DNA from: Tubiluchus corallicola
Taxonomy: Eukaryota; Priapulida; Priapulimorpha; Priapulimorphida; Tubiluchidae
Assembly: GCA_030141605.1 (NCBI GenBank)
Contig: JAQGDQ010000138.1
Span: 184,001-248,000, forward strand
Direction of reading: 5' to 3'
DNA length: 64,000 nucleotides
Positions 36,840-55,600 of the stretch are shown piece after piece. The translations under genes and the position numbers were made by a program. Position 1 is the stretch's first letter. Each line of letters opens with the position of its first letter. The notes beneath the pieces were generated by a model. The model searched no databases. It was given only the letters and a program-made list of their open reading frames with translations, and was not told where the DNA came from.

Positions 36840-38860
36840 TTTTTGCGATTGCGATTGCGATACTCGACTCTCTCCACCTATCCGAGGCGGGCACCTTTAT
36901 AGGGTGCAAAGTCTCTTCTTCTTTAACGCTGATCTTTTATTTGTCTTTTCCAAGTTTAATGTCTTTATTTGTCTTTATCCTGTATTCCATACATTCGTTC
37001 ACTAGATTTCTAATTTCTAGCAATCCTTCCTTTTCACTGTTCATTAATACTTCTGAGTTCAAAATTTTTTTCCATTCTCCATATCTGTAACATCTAAGCA
37101 TATGTTCAGTAGTGTCATCATCTTCCTCACACACTGGGCATAATAACTGATCCTTAAACTCATTCTTGTAGTTCCCCTTAACTTTAATCATATTCAGTCT
37201 TATTTTCAATATATCTTTAACCTCTTCTGGCTTGCATGTGTCTATGTAATTTTGTCGTTTCCACTCGGTATGCCTTAAAAATCTTAATTTAGTGCTGCTC
37301 CTGCATTTTTCTGCACATTCGCTCTTTATACAACGTTCAATCTTATTCTTTATTTCTTTCTTCCATTCAGACTTTTTCATGACCTTCACCCTTTCTTTAT
37401 TAGCATCTATGGTATATATTTTTGCAGTCTCAAATACTTCATTATACCATGACCTTTTGTGTACACTGTTTATTTGCATTTCGAGTATCTCTGTTGCTAA
37501 TCTCTTTGGTTTACTAATCAATAAATTCCGATAGAACATCAATCTCCTATAGTTTACTTTATGTTTTAGAGGCCATATGCCTATTTCAGTTACTAATCCC
37601 CAGTATGGCATTGATTCACTAAGGTTAAATAATGTTTTTAAAGCATTTGCTTGAATCATTTCTAATTTCTCCCAATCAGTTGTTGTCAAATTTGACCATG
37701 TCTCAGAACTATTTAGCACTGCACTCACTGAAAGAAGCTCGTACAGCATTAGTTTTACCCCTATTGAGCAATCTCCCACTTTCAGCTCACCTCCTATTGT
37801 ATTGATGTAACTAATTATCGTTTTGTTTTTCCCGGTTCGTTTTCCAAACATTATTTCATAACTACATTTTGTATTTATCCAATCTCCCAAATATTGGTAT
37901 TCCTCTACTTCCTTAACCTCTCCGTTCCTTAGTGACTCACATAATTCTGGGACCTTTTCTTTCGTGTCATGTTAGTTCTCATATATTGTGTTTTCTGTAT
38001 ATTGAATGATAATCTTTTGGTTCTTTCAATTTCTTGACAGTTCTTAATCATCTGCTTGATTATAGTTTCTTGTCCTATTCCGACAATATCGTCAATGAAT
38101 AATAACATACCCACATGTATATTCCTGCCCATTACAGTCCCTGTTGTCACCATCTCATTAATCCGGTTTATTGCAGCACAACATAGTAATGGTCAAAACA
38201 CTGTTCCCTGTCGGACTATTTCATTTATTTCTATCTGGTCTGTTTTTCCCAATGGTGTTTCTATAACTATTTCTGCAATTTCATTCAGTTCATATATCAT
38301 AAATATTTCTCCTGGTGATATGCCCATCCTCCATAATTCTGTCAATGCATCTTTCAACCACAACTTATCAAAACACTTTTCTATGTCACAAAAAATTATG
38401 TACACCTCATTTTTATAAAACCTGTTATACTCTAACATTGCCCTCAAGGTGTACAGATGGTCATAGACCCCTCTGTTTTTTCTTCCGCCACATTGATGTA
38501 CTCCTATGTTTTCTTCAAATTTAACTATTATTCTATTTTTGATCACTTTTTCCATTAGTTTACTGAAAATATTTGTTATGAACAGCCCTCGTCTATTTTT
38601 CATCTCTTTCTTGTCGCCTTTTCCCTTATAAATTGACTTTATTTTCATTTGGGCCCATTGTTTCGGTATTTTCTTTTGCTTCATTATTTCATTCAGCATT
38701 GCTGCTATACTATCAATAAATCCCTTCCCTGCTTGTTTGATCATTTCATTCTTCCATCCTTGCATGTCTGGAGCCTTTTTTATTTTTTAGTGATCGAACT
38801 GCTTCATTCACTTCACTGTTAGTAATTTCTTTTACTTCCTCCTCAATCTTTGAAAAGATT
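36840..38860 (-). mobile_element. Decayed non-LTR retrotransposon (LINE), 5' truncated, RT and C-terminal region
   Basis: In transcript order, 38860-38193 encodes RT palm and fingers: EVNEAVRSLKNKKAPD (after a 1-nt frameshift), IKSIYKGKG, GGRKNRGVYDHLY and IIFCDIEKCFDKLW. An in-frame TGA interrupts just after RQGTVF. 38153-37929 carries the catalytic box as LLFIDDIVG, then a frameshift. 37890-36937 is one 317-codon frame with EYQYLGDWIN, a PYWGLVTEIGIWPLKHK region and a zinc-knuckle-like CPVCEEDDDTTEHMLRC. The knuckle and flanking region recall RLE-type LINEs such as R4/Dong; clade is unresolved. The endonuclease domain typical of other LINEs is absent from what remains. The 3' end appears to finish in short ATCGCA repeats at about 36843-36861. 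Confidence 0.85.
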
Positions 38861-39125
38861 GTCTAATCTTTGAAAAGTTGTCAGTAGGTGGCACTGTAGC
38901 AAAGTTTTTGTTTTTCAATATGGTAGCTTACACGTGGAATTTTTTCATGTTGCTCGAAAGCGTCTAGTTCATACAAATTCAAAATTGTTTTTGTCTAATA
39001 GGCTTACCACTTTCTGTTTTATTTTGAGGGCAAACGCTGCTTAGAACTAACAACGAAAGAAGAGCAACTATAATAATCTGTAAACGTGAGACTTAAATTG
39101 GCATTCTGTCACAATGTAAGGCCTA

Positions 39126-39302
39126 AGGGCCGGATTCACTAACATGTCCGTAAGAATTTTCGTAAGAAACTTCATAGCATTTTTTGGTTTTCTTAAAGTT
39201 ACGATCGCGTTTAATAACCGACCTTCCTAAGTTACGAAACCTTTGTGAATTCCACCGTAAGCCTAAGAATGTTTTTACGAACGATCTTGTGAATGAAACA
39301 GT
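39126..39302. repeat. MITE-like element between two inverted LINE copies
   Basis: The left end GGGCCGGATTCACTAACATG and the right end read on the minus strand (GTTTCATTCACAAGATCG) form imperfect inverted repeats. Both are followed inward by TCCGTAAGAATTTT- or TTCGTAAAAACATT-like sequence. GGGCC..ATTCAC ends are widespread in animal non-autonomous DNA elements (from memory). Length is about 175 bp, with no coding potential. Confidence 0.6.
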
Positions 39303-39539
39303 TCAGCGGAATGAGTAACTTTACTATTTCAGCGTTTAATACAATTATTCAATTTGGACCCTACAAAAATATGGGCACCTTATCATACATAGATGCCATA
39401 CTAGGAATTGGATCATTAGACATAGTTTGTAGTTTATAATTCTGAACAATTAGAAATGAACAAAAACTCACCTTTAACATCAAGAAGACTAAATATAAGT
39501 ATCTGATATGATTATAATAATAATAATAATATGATTAAA

Positions 39540-40530
39540 ATGCCTAAAAGAAGATGAAGAAATAAATATAAGGCTAAGAAATGCACTAGTACAGCAAACT
39601 AAAGAGTATAAATATTTAGGTGACTGGATAAATGAAAAGAATAATTATAGTACCATGTTACATGATTGAAAAATAAGATGAAATTTATGGTAAGGGAAAT
39701 TAACAATTTTGATAATCAAGCTGAAATGGGTACTATGGCCATTAAATGTAAATTAAAAATGTGTGAAACAATAGTAATACCAGTTTTACTTGGAAATAAT
39801 TAAACATGGATCAATATCAATGTTAGTGAGTAGAAACTATTAGAGCAAATTCAGTATAAAGCACTAAGCAAACTATTACAATTAAAAAAGAATACACCAT
39901 ATTGGGGAATACTAGCTGAAATGAATGTATGACCAATGAAACAGAGATTTTTATATAAATAATTAATGTTTTTAGAGAACTGCTAAATCAGATGATGACA
40001 GATTAGCAAAGCAAATAATATTAGTACAAAAAGAAAGAGAATACTCTAAGTGCTGGTATGCTAAAATCAATGAAATCATTAAAAATTATCAGATAAAACA
40101 GCTAGTAGAAGATTTGTTACAAATAACTAATTCACAATGGGAAAAAGATGGTTAAACTTATACTAATCATTATATAGAGCAGGAATTTGAACAGAAAAAG
40201 TCAATGTCAAAACTGAGGTTGTTGAAAGAAAGTTTTTTCAGAAAAAAATATATTTATTAACAGGTAATGAAGCTCAAGTGAGAGCATATTAGACTAAACA
40301 TGATAGACGTTAAAGGAAATAACCAGAGCAGTAACAAAAATAACCTCAATAGCCCTAGATTTTTTAAGGAAAAAGATGTACAGATCCTCATAATGGAATG
40401 TGAGGAGCTAAAGCACTTAAAGATGTGCCAATGGCAAGTGGACGCTAATCAACATATCAAGACCGACTGTGCAAACCTTGCAACAGGTGCATCAAACTAT
40501 TGAAGGGCTACTCACCTACAAAAAGGAAAT
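39540..40530 (+). mobile_element. Highly decayed LINE fragment of the same family as 36.8-38.9 kb
   Basis: The plus strand reads EYKYLGDWINEKNN, aligning with EYQYLGDWINTK of the minus-strand copy. It continues through a region equivalent to IQYKALSKLLQLKKNTPYWG, then DDRLAKQI, then a broken zinc knuckle seen as ECEELKHLKMCQW. There are many stops and frameshifts and the DNA is strongly AT-shifted, so this copy is older or more decayed than the other. Only the region downstream of the RT catalytic core is present. Confidence 0.7.
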
Positions 40531-41892
40531 TCAATAAATTTAGATTTCAACAAGTGTCAAATATTGTGCCAACAATTATAAACTGATAGTTATTTCCAAA
40601 GTTATAAAAAGAAGAAGGCCTGAAAGGTAATGAAAATATGATGATGTGATGGAAAAATTAGGTTGATGCAATAATGAAGAACAAAAAGATCAGATTTAAA
40701 TTAGAGTTTTAACAATATCAATGAGACACAGCAACCAGCTGGGCAATATGCAAAAGGGGTGGCAAGCAGGTACTCCCAGAAGGTGCAAATTGAAAGCTAA
40801 ATTGAAAATGAAGCTTATATTTACGTAATCATTCAGTTTAATCATCAGTTTATCAATATCATTATTACTTGGTCTCTTTAGCTGCAGTAAGCTGCTTTGA
40901 AGTTTTTGAGTACTTGGAATGAGGAAGTCCAATGAATATGAAGGATGTTGAACATTACAATTGAAGATGCACGAAAAAAGGCTACAAACTAGGTATGATA
41001 GTGGCTGCATCAAATTTTGAACAGCTAAGTTTTTCGTCAACTTTTCTCTTCACTGACTAATAGTAGTACTGAATATGGGTCTAACTAACAAGAACAGTAT
41101 GCCTAAACAAAACTTCAGACTTTGAAAACGAGTGTTTGATAAAGTTAAAGGTAACATGTATTTATAATCTTAAATTTTAGTTTTTTCAGCACTGTCATTA
41201 ACACTAATGTGTAACAATATTACTTATCTATATAGACAGCTTCTGAAGGTAATTTAAAATTGTCAATTTAGATTTTGTGATAAGAAAATATTGTGAAAAA
41301 TGTAAAATTTCCTGTGTGTCAGAAAATCAAGCCTGGGAAAAGTTGTGATTTTTTTGTTTCCTAATATTACTGATAATGTGAGACTTTATTTTGTTACATT
41401 TCGCAAACATAAGTTTTAGATTACTTTGCCTAGTCTTTTACTTGCACTCTAAGATATTACATTTATAGGCCTGATGTTGAAAGACACTAATAGGCTCACT
41501 AGCTGTTTTCAATGCCTCACCATGTTGTGACCTGTATTCTGGTCTGATCAAACTTGCAGAAAGACACCATACCTTACCACCTTTTTATTAACCTATAGAT
41601 GTGATGTCAACCTCTCGATTTTAGTGCTTTTCTGTTAATTAATGTATTAATGTAAGTGACCATATGTGTAACATCCAGACTCAAGTCAGGCACACGTATA
41701 ATATATAAATTATATTATATTAGGAAATAATTTTAAGTGCTTGCATGCGAAAAAATAATAAAAACAAACATTAACCCCCCATTTTAGTTTTTACTTGAAC
41801 TTTATTTCTATATTTTTTCAAGCACTATAGAATGTGTCTATAGTTCATGGCTTTATGACGATCGTCAGTAATATCCTTAAGCTGGAATTATC
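40531..41892. other. Noncoding stretch upstream of SLC35E2
   Basis: AT-rich sequence with no recognised promoter motif. A minus-strand open frame of 114 codons (40696-41040) starts at TTG and resembles nothing I know; I do not treat it as a gene. The SLC35E2 promoter and 5' UTR should lie near the right end. Confidence 0.45.
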
Positions 41893-48877
<6,985 letters not shown>

Positions 48878-51267
48878 CATCTACGGGCGCACATGGACAT
48901 ATTGATGGTGAGGCAATGCATGAAAAATCGTTTCTTTGCACATGCATTTCCGAAGCCTATGCTAGAAGATTCCACTTGTGGCTGACACTTATCACAAGAT
49001 TTGTTTATTCCAAGCTAAAGTCACTGCCATTTAGATAAACACATCTCCCATTTGATTGATTTTTATATAACTGACCCCCTTAACAACTGTAAATAAATTC
49101 TACCTTGTCAGTTAAAATTGTTTTTGAAAAAATCCTCTGCTAGTACAGCAATTACAAACGTTTTCATGACATGTTCTAACAAACAACAGTTTGTTCTTAG
49201 CAGAGTATTTTATTTTTGAAGTGCTTCAGGTGAAGGTACTATAATTTGGCGTATGTCTTTTTGCTATACTCGTCTGTGTCAAGTTTGTTTGTGTACATCA
49301 ATGGTATGATCACTTGTCACTACTGCTATAAGCAGCTGCTGTGCTACTGGCTTAACGATTGCAAATGGTAGCTTATAAAATTAGCAAGACAGCACTCTCT
49401 TAAGTCAAAGTCGCACAGTAGTACTTTGTGAGTATAGCTGAAATATCGCAAAGTCTGCCTGATTGCTGTTTGCAAATAAGTTCACTGTTTATGGAATAAG
49501 TAATTAATTAGTCATGTTTTCATGCAAAATCTAAACTGTAATTTATTTTTAGTCATTGTCGTCACTCCTTATCATAACAAGAGACAATGCACGTAAATGG
49601 GATTAAAATAAGGGCGAAGTCCACTTTCTAAAGTGCTCATTTTAGCCATATTGAAGGTTTGAACAAAATAGCTTCTACTTTTAGCTACATGTGCTGATAT
49701 ATAGCCAGTGTTTGGTTAAATTAAAAATTGAAAACGACCATATAATTATTATTTTATTATTTATTTATTATTATCATCTATTATTTATTTAATATTAACA
49801 TATATAATATGGCAAGATGACTAGTATTGACTACAGCCAAATGTAAATACAAATTAAAGTTTTAAATAAAATTCCTAATTGCTAATGATAAGACTGTAGC
49901 TGCCATAATGTTACTAAAAATTATTTTTATCTATAATGTATAATTGAGCCTAAGAAAAACAGGCTACCTATTAACTTTGTGATGTATATGTGAAATATGT
50001 GTATTAGTAGAAACATCTTTAATGAACCTCAAAGCATTTCAAGTCAATCTTGGTGATGTTTTTAGCCTGAGCGAATTACTGTGTGTGGGTGTGAAGCAGT
50101 TACTGTGCATGGGTGTACATTGATGTTGCTTGAGTGTATTTAGTCAGAAGCTCCTCACTCAACCTGAGATAAGTACGAGACAGTCACTGCCTTGGCCACT
50201 GCTTCCATGCTCCAGCTAATGTGGTCTGAATGAGATTTGTTTATAATGTTCGTGAAAATTTACAAACATTCGTTACATTTAGCTGAAATAATGCAGCAAA
50301 TTTATGAAGTGAAGTGCAGCATTTGGTCAAAAAATAGGAAGATATGATAAAACTCGCCGTGACATTAACACAACTAAGATTTCTTTTTGGTGACGAAAGC
50401 TATCAGTCATAATCTAGTTATAAGTGCCTAAATGAAATGCCGTAAAACTTGCTTTATGGTGACCTGAAAACGCTCTGTCATCACTTGCAATTTCACCGTA
50501 GTTAGGTACGTTGTATTAACACTTAAACATTAGTTATTATCGCTTATTTACCCATGTCTTACTTGTGATTTGCATCCATCGTGCTGCGAAAATAAATTGC
50601 AACTATAATGTCTTATAAAGTGTGTCCACAAGAAAAATATATTTATATTGCATAATTCTGGTTGAATTTTTATTTATTCTTCTATAATTACGTTATAAAT
50701 TTAGCCAAATGTTGCCATTATGAAAACATATTATATACCTTGTAGGTCTATGATATTCTCTAGCAGGAAAAAGTTACTCACCGTCAGATGGATCAGCAAT
50801 TTCAAATTTCATAAATGCCCCCCAAGCAAGTAGCTAATAAGTTGCCAGTTTTATAGTCAGTTAGTGAAGCCATGGATTTAGAAACGCTTTTCGCAATTTT
50901 TTAATATAATTTTTTAGACAAAGGTAACTTACATAGCGCAGTTATAAATGCTTATATTTTTGTTTTATTCTAAAATGAAGACACATACATACTTTATAAA
51001 TTACAAAACTTACGCAAATCGTATGGTATAAGAGAAGCCAACCACGTAAAATTTTTATTAAAATTTTTAAAGTCTAGTAGATTAAAATTAGTTAAAATCC
51101 ATTAACACTAATGAAACGATTAAGATTAATTAAGCTTTTGATGGCAACGAATTCTAAATATTTAAAACACAGTTAGCAAAAGAGGAAAAAATATTTTACA
51201 ACAGCTTTTACACTTTAAAAACGTATCTTCTCAGACTTCTTGTAGGAATACGCCACCCACGGAATCG
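48878..51267. other. Noncoding region between SLC35E2 and the collagen-like gene
   Basis: The two genes converge here. AT-rich, no exon, RNA or repeat recognised beyond a TTA/TTTA-rich patch near 49750-49800. TTTATT at 51054-51059 (AATAAA on the minus strand) lies about 210 bp past the putative collagen stop and could be its polyadenylation signal. Confidence 0.5.
49092..49097 (+). terminator. Possible SLC35E2 polyadenylation signal (AATAAA)
   Basis: This is the first canonical AATAAA after the stop at 48877, 215 bp downstream. Assigned by position only. Confidence 0.45.
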
Positions 51268-51482
51268 TTAGAGTCTAAACCTATTACCGTCCTCGACATG
51301 CTTTATACACAGTTTTAATGGTTTCAGATTCACAGAAAGATTTGTAGATGGTCTCGATCCTGACTGTTTCAGCTTTCTTGAAAAACCCAGTTCAGTAACA
51401 TCTGTCCAGCTGGGAAACCTGATAGCTCTGATACCTGATAACTCATTTGTTAAAGATCCATTGACACCCTGGTAGACACTTG
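51268..51482 (-). CDS. Probable terminal exon of the collagen-like gene
   Basis: A CAG acceptor (TTTTGACAG) precedes an open frame of 70 codons ending in TAA. Its phase is exactly that needed after the collagen exon (CCT G|CA AGT), giving ...[20 protein letters not shown]... The tail contains [17 protein letters not shown], one Cys in [10 protein letters not shown], and ends NRFRL. It is complex sequence, not repetitive. I recognise no domain. The 3.4-kb intron and the lack of family similarity keep the link tentative. Confidence 0.5.
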
Positions 51483-52541
51483 CTGTCAAAATTCACTATA
51501 GACTAGCCTGATACAAAAAAGCGGCTTTATTTTTTATAAACTTACGCGTTTCGCTTTGATTAGCATTGAAACATTTGAAATTTAGCGCCGCACAGAGATC
51601 TTAGTGTCATAGGACGTTTAAGGTCGATGATTGAATCAAGGAACAAATTTCCCAAATCTAATTATTATAATATATATTCTTGTCACACGATTGTCTAGTA
51701 GGCCTATTGTCAATTATATGTTGCAAATGCAAGTTTCATATGTGTCATAGCGCCTTTTTATGTGCTTGCTCTCCCTAACTTTAGGACCTGGCTACGCCTT
51801 TGATTGTTGTCAAAAGGATTGAACCTTGCATAAATATCCTAGGGCTGGTGTTGTTGTCTTTAGTTCTGATTGCCGATAACGACGCGAGAATCTGAATTAC
51901 CAGCGCGACACCTTGGGGGACACATTTTGGGGAATTTGAGATATTGCCGCCAGAATTTAGAAACAGTTTTCACGCATAGTCTTTCACTTCAGAACATATA
52001 AATACATTATTAGTTGATATAAACGTGTACTTAAACTAAAGTAGTTTTATGCAGTGGCGTTGCTAAAATAGAAACCGCTTCCCCGAGCACATTTTTCAAA
52101 ATTTGCGCCGTTTCAGTCATTTTTTTAACTCTGTAGTAATTCACTTGTGCGGTGAAAATCGAATCTTTTTTATCACATAGCATTGGAAGAAATGTTCCTT
52201 CATGGTTTTTCACTGTTCATTTTGTTTTTATTTTAAGTCTAGAATAAAAATAATTAAATAACATGTTTTTTTATGTTTTGAGATTTGCGAGCTTACTGTA
52301 AAACTTTTTGTTGTGTTTTAGTTAGTTTTAAATACAAAATAACAATTATGTACTTCTTTTAAAACTGTATCAACCTCGTGTTTGATTGTAAAAACAAAAT
52401 TGAATTATGTAATCAGTTATATTTTAGTTATAAAATACAATTAAAAATGGTTTGGTATGTGCCAAAATGATTAATGAAGTGTGCTCTTTTTTGAGCACTG
52501 CATTAATAACCATGCATTTTAGAGTACAAATGCATTATTAA

Positions 52542-52627
<86 letters not shown>

Positions 52628-55600
52628 TCCCTCTTCAACTTCAGCAAAAAGAGCAAAGTAAGCAGATGTAACGATGTAGCAAGGTGAAAAGAATTAGCGA
52701 TGCAGCAAAGACGCACTTGATGTACTGGAACTTTTATATTTTGCATGCCTTCACTTTGTAATCTCAAAGTAATTTTATTGATGCACAACGCCATTAGATC
52801 ATATTTCAACAATTTTATTTCAACAGGTGTAATTTCATAACAACGATTATTATATTATTTTATTCAAATAACAACCCAACATTTTTCTGTGCTAATAATA
52901 AATAAAACTAACTAGATAGAGAAAAACGTCCCTCGTTTATATGCTTTTATATGCAATTGTTCAACAATGCATAGTAATAATTCTGCTGTATGATTTTATC
53001 ACTGAGTTACAGTACATAACATAAAAGTGTGTATTGTGAGTTGAAGCCAGGTCACCGGGTTCTTGTGTCACTGGTCACCAACCAGGTCATCACGCTCGGG
53101 ACACGCAATTCAATACATTTCTTCATTATTTGTGGGATGTGAGAATATGTATGAGGTGTGATTATCAGCGTGACTGACTGGTGCTGAAAGATTACGAAAA
53201 ATAGGGATACACGGTCCCGGTCTTCTTCCGCTTATTTTGGATTGGTCTAATTACTTTGCCACCTGAAATTTAAGCGGAAAAATAATAATCAATAAAGCCA
53301 TTTTCTGATGGCCTCATCATCAGCAGCATGATGACGAGAGTGGATGTGACTAGGTTCTAATCATTCTTAGAGACAGCTTTGATATGCTCAATAATTCTCT
53401 GCCATAAATCGGCGCGCCTATAATCCCTCTTGTAAACAAACCAAACAGGACACATTTGAGCTCCTATTTTACCGCTTCCTCCTCTATTATGTAGTAAATC
53501 AGGCGTTATAAGACACAATTACATTTATAGATCCAAGATCCAATACTATCCCACTCTCGCCTTGCACCCTATCTCACTCTTCCTATTCTCGCGCTCACGG
53601 CTGCAGTGTATTGGACGAAACCAGCAATGTACGGGACGACACCACCAATGTACGGGACGAAACCAGCAGCGTACGGGGCAAAACCAGCAGTGCCATAATT
53701 TATGACGTGTTATCTCTCCTTAGTCCAGCAGCGTCTTAATAACTTCACTTTCTGACAACGTGATCTTTATTCTGAGTTTTTCATTTTCCCAACTTCTGAC
53801 TGTCTCTCTAAAAAAGCTATACTGTTAGCTTTCAGAAGATGTGCTTGCCTTTGACTGCCTTCGCACACTTTTCACAGCTAAGGCTAATTATTAAGCTGCA
53901 CATCTATTTCAGGCTCGTCTCTAAAGTGGCTAACTGTGCGCATTTACGCATCAGGGTACCATTTGCCTCTCTGTCGTAATGTTATTATACATGTATTCAT
54001 AATTTTTCATTTCTCACATAAAGCACCATAGTACAGAAACGCCAAAACGCAAATATAGGTTCGAGATGCGAATTTTTATATTGAATATTGATGAATAACT
54101 CGATACTTTTTACTGTCGGATTTCTAATATACTTATCGCTACTTGACACGTATCGGCACGGTTGTGTAGAAACTAACGGAACAGTTGATGTAGAAACCAT
54201 AGTGTAGTACTAGTGCATAGCATAGTATAGTTGTAATTATAGCCTTATAGGTGTATTTAGTCCTTGAATTTAAACATGACGTCACAAATTTGCAAACCAG
54301 GTAAAGCCAGAGCTCAGCAAGGTTGACGTCAGCATAGTTCATGTACATGTATAGTGTAAATGTTGACGTGGCAAAGCAGTTGAAATGTGTAAATTATGAA
54401 GTTAATTTTGTATTTGCTCTTTATTTGTATTTACCCGACTTCGCGCTATTTAATGACTGAGGACTACTAATTCGGATACGATGTAAGTAAATTAGTAAAT
54501 TACACTACTCCTATAAATTTATTGCTCTGATTCATGTGCTTTAAGTGCAACTGTGATGTGCATTAAGTGATTTCGGTTAATTAGAGAAGTCTTACGTTCC
54601 GACGTAATTGTACTCAACTTCTAATGTGCTACTCTTTATTTGATATTTGAATTTTTTTGTAAATTCCAGATGAAATAAAAACGCTATATATAACATATAA
54701 TACTGAAAACTAGTACAGTTCGTGGTCATGTTGCTCTTTCAATACCAGTCCCCCCCCCCCCAACAACTACCAGCTCGTGGCTTTGCACATACAGAGGTTA
54801 ATTTTGCAGAACTGCTCTTTCACAATGAGAATGTTATGAATGTTTACAAAAAAGAGTTATGTAGAATTTAATAACGAGTAAAAATTATAATCTTACCAGG
54901 CCGACCTGGTTCTCCTGGTTGTCCTGGGACTCCTGGCAGTCCTATATTTCCCGGTATCCCTGGATTTCCAGGAGGCCCTATGTCCCCTTTCATACCCTTT
55001 AGTCCTTTTCCAGTTCCTGGTTCACCTGGGTCACCTTTAGATCCCATTTGTCCAGGCTGACCAGGTGGTCCTGGTTCACCATCTCTGCCATCCTCTCCTG
55101 GAATGCCATCACTTCCAGGCCAGCCATCCAATCCTGGTCCTCCTGGCGATCCCTTGGGACCAGGCCATCCTTTCTCTCCACGTTCTCCTCGCAAGCCATC
55201 TCTACCAGGTTGACCAGGTTGTCCTGGATTGCCATCTTTTCCTGGAATTCCAGGAGGACCTGGTTGGCCATTAAGCCCTGGAGCACCTACAGGACCTGGT
55301 GCGCCAGTATCACCAGGAGTTCCTTGGGTTCCGGGTGTACCAGGTGTGCCATCGGTTCCTGGTTGCCCTGGTTCTCCCTGAGCACCATCTCTACCATCCT
55401 TTCCATCAGTACCATCCTGTCCATCCGTACCTGGTTGTCCAGATTCACCAGGCTCACCAGGTGGTCCTGGTAGTCCGGGTGGACCAATTAAACCAGGTGG
55501 ACATACAGGGCATACACCAGGTTGTCCAGGATTTCCTGGAGCACCTGGATTTCCTGGAGCACCAGTATTTCCTGGAGCACCAGGAACTCCCGGTGGACCT

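Noticed and set aside
40696-41040. 114-codon minus-strand frame
   Set aside because: TTG start, AT-rich, no family resemblance, no splice or promoter context.
52519-52812. Minus-strand frame with alternating Arg-Glu
   Set aside because: Direct translation of the (TC)n microsatellite.
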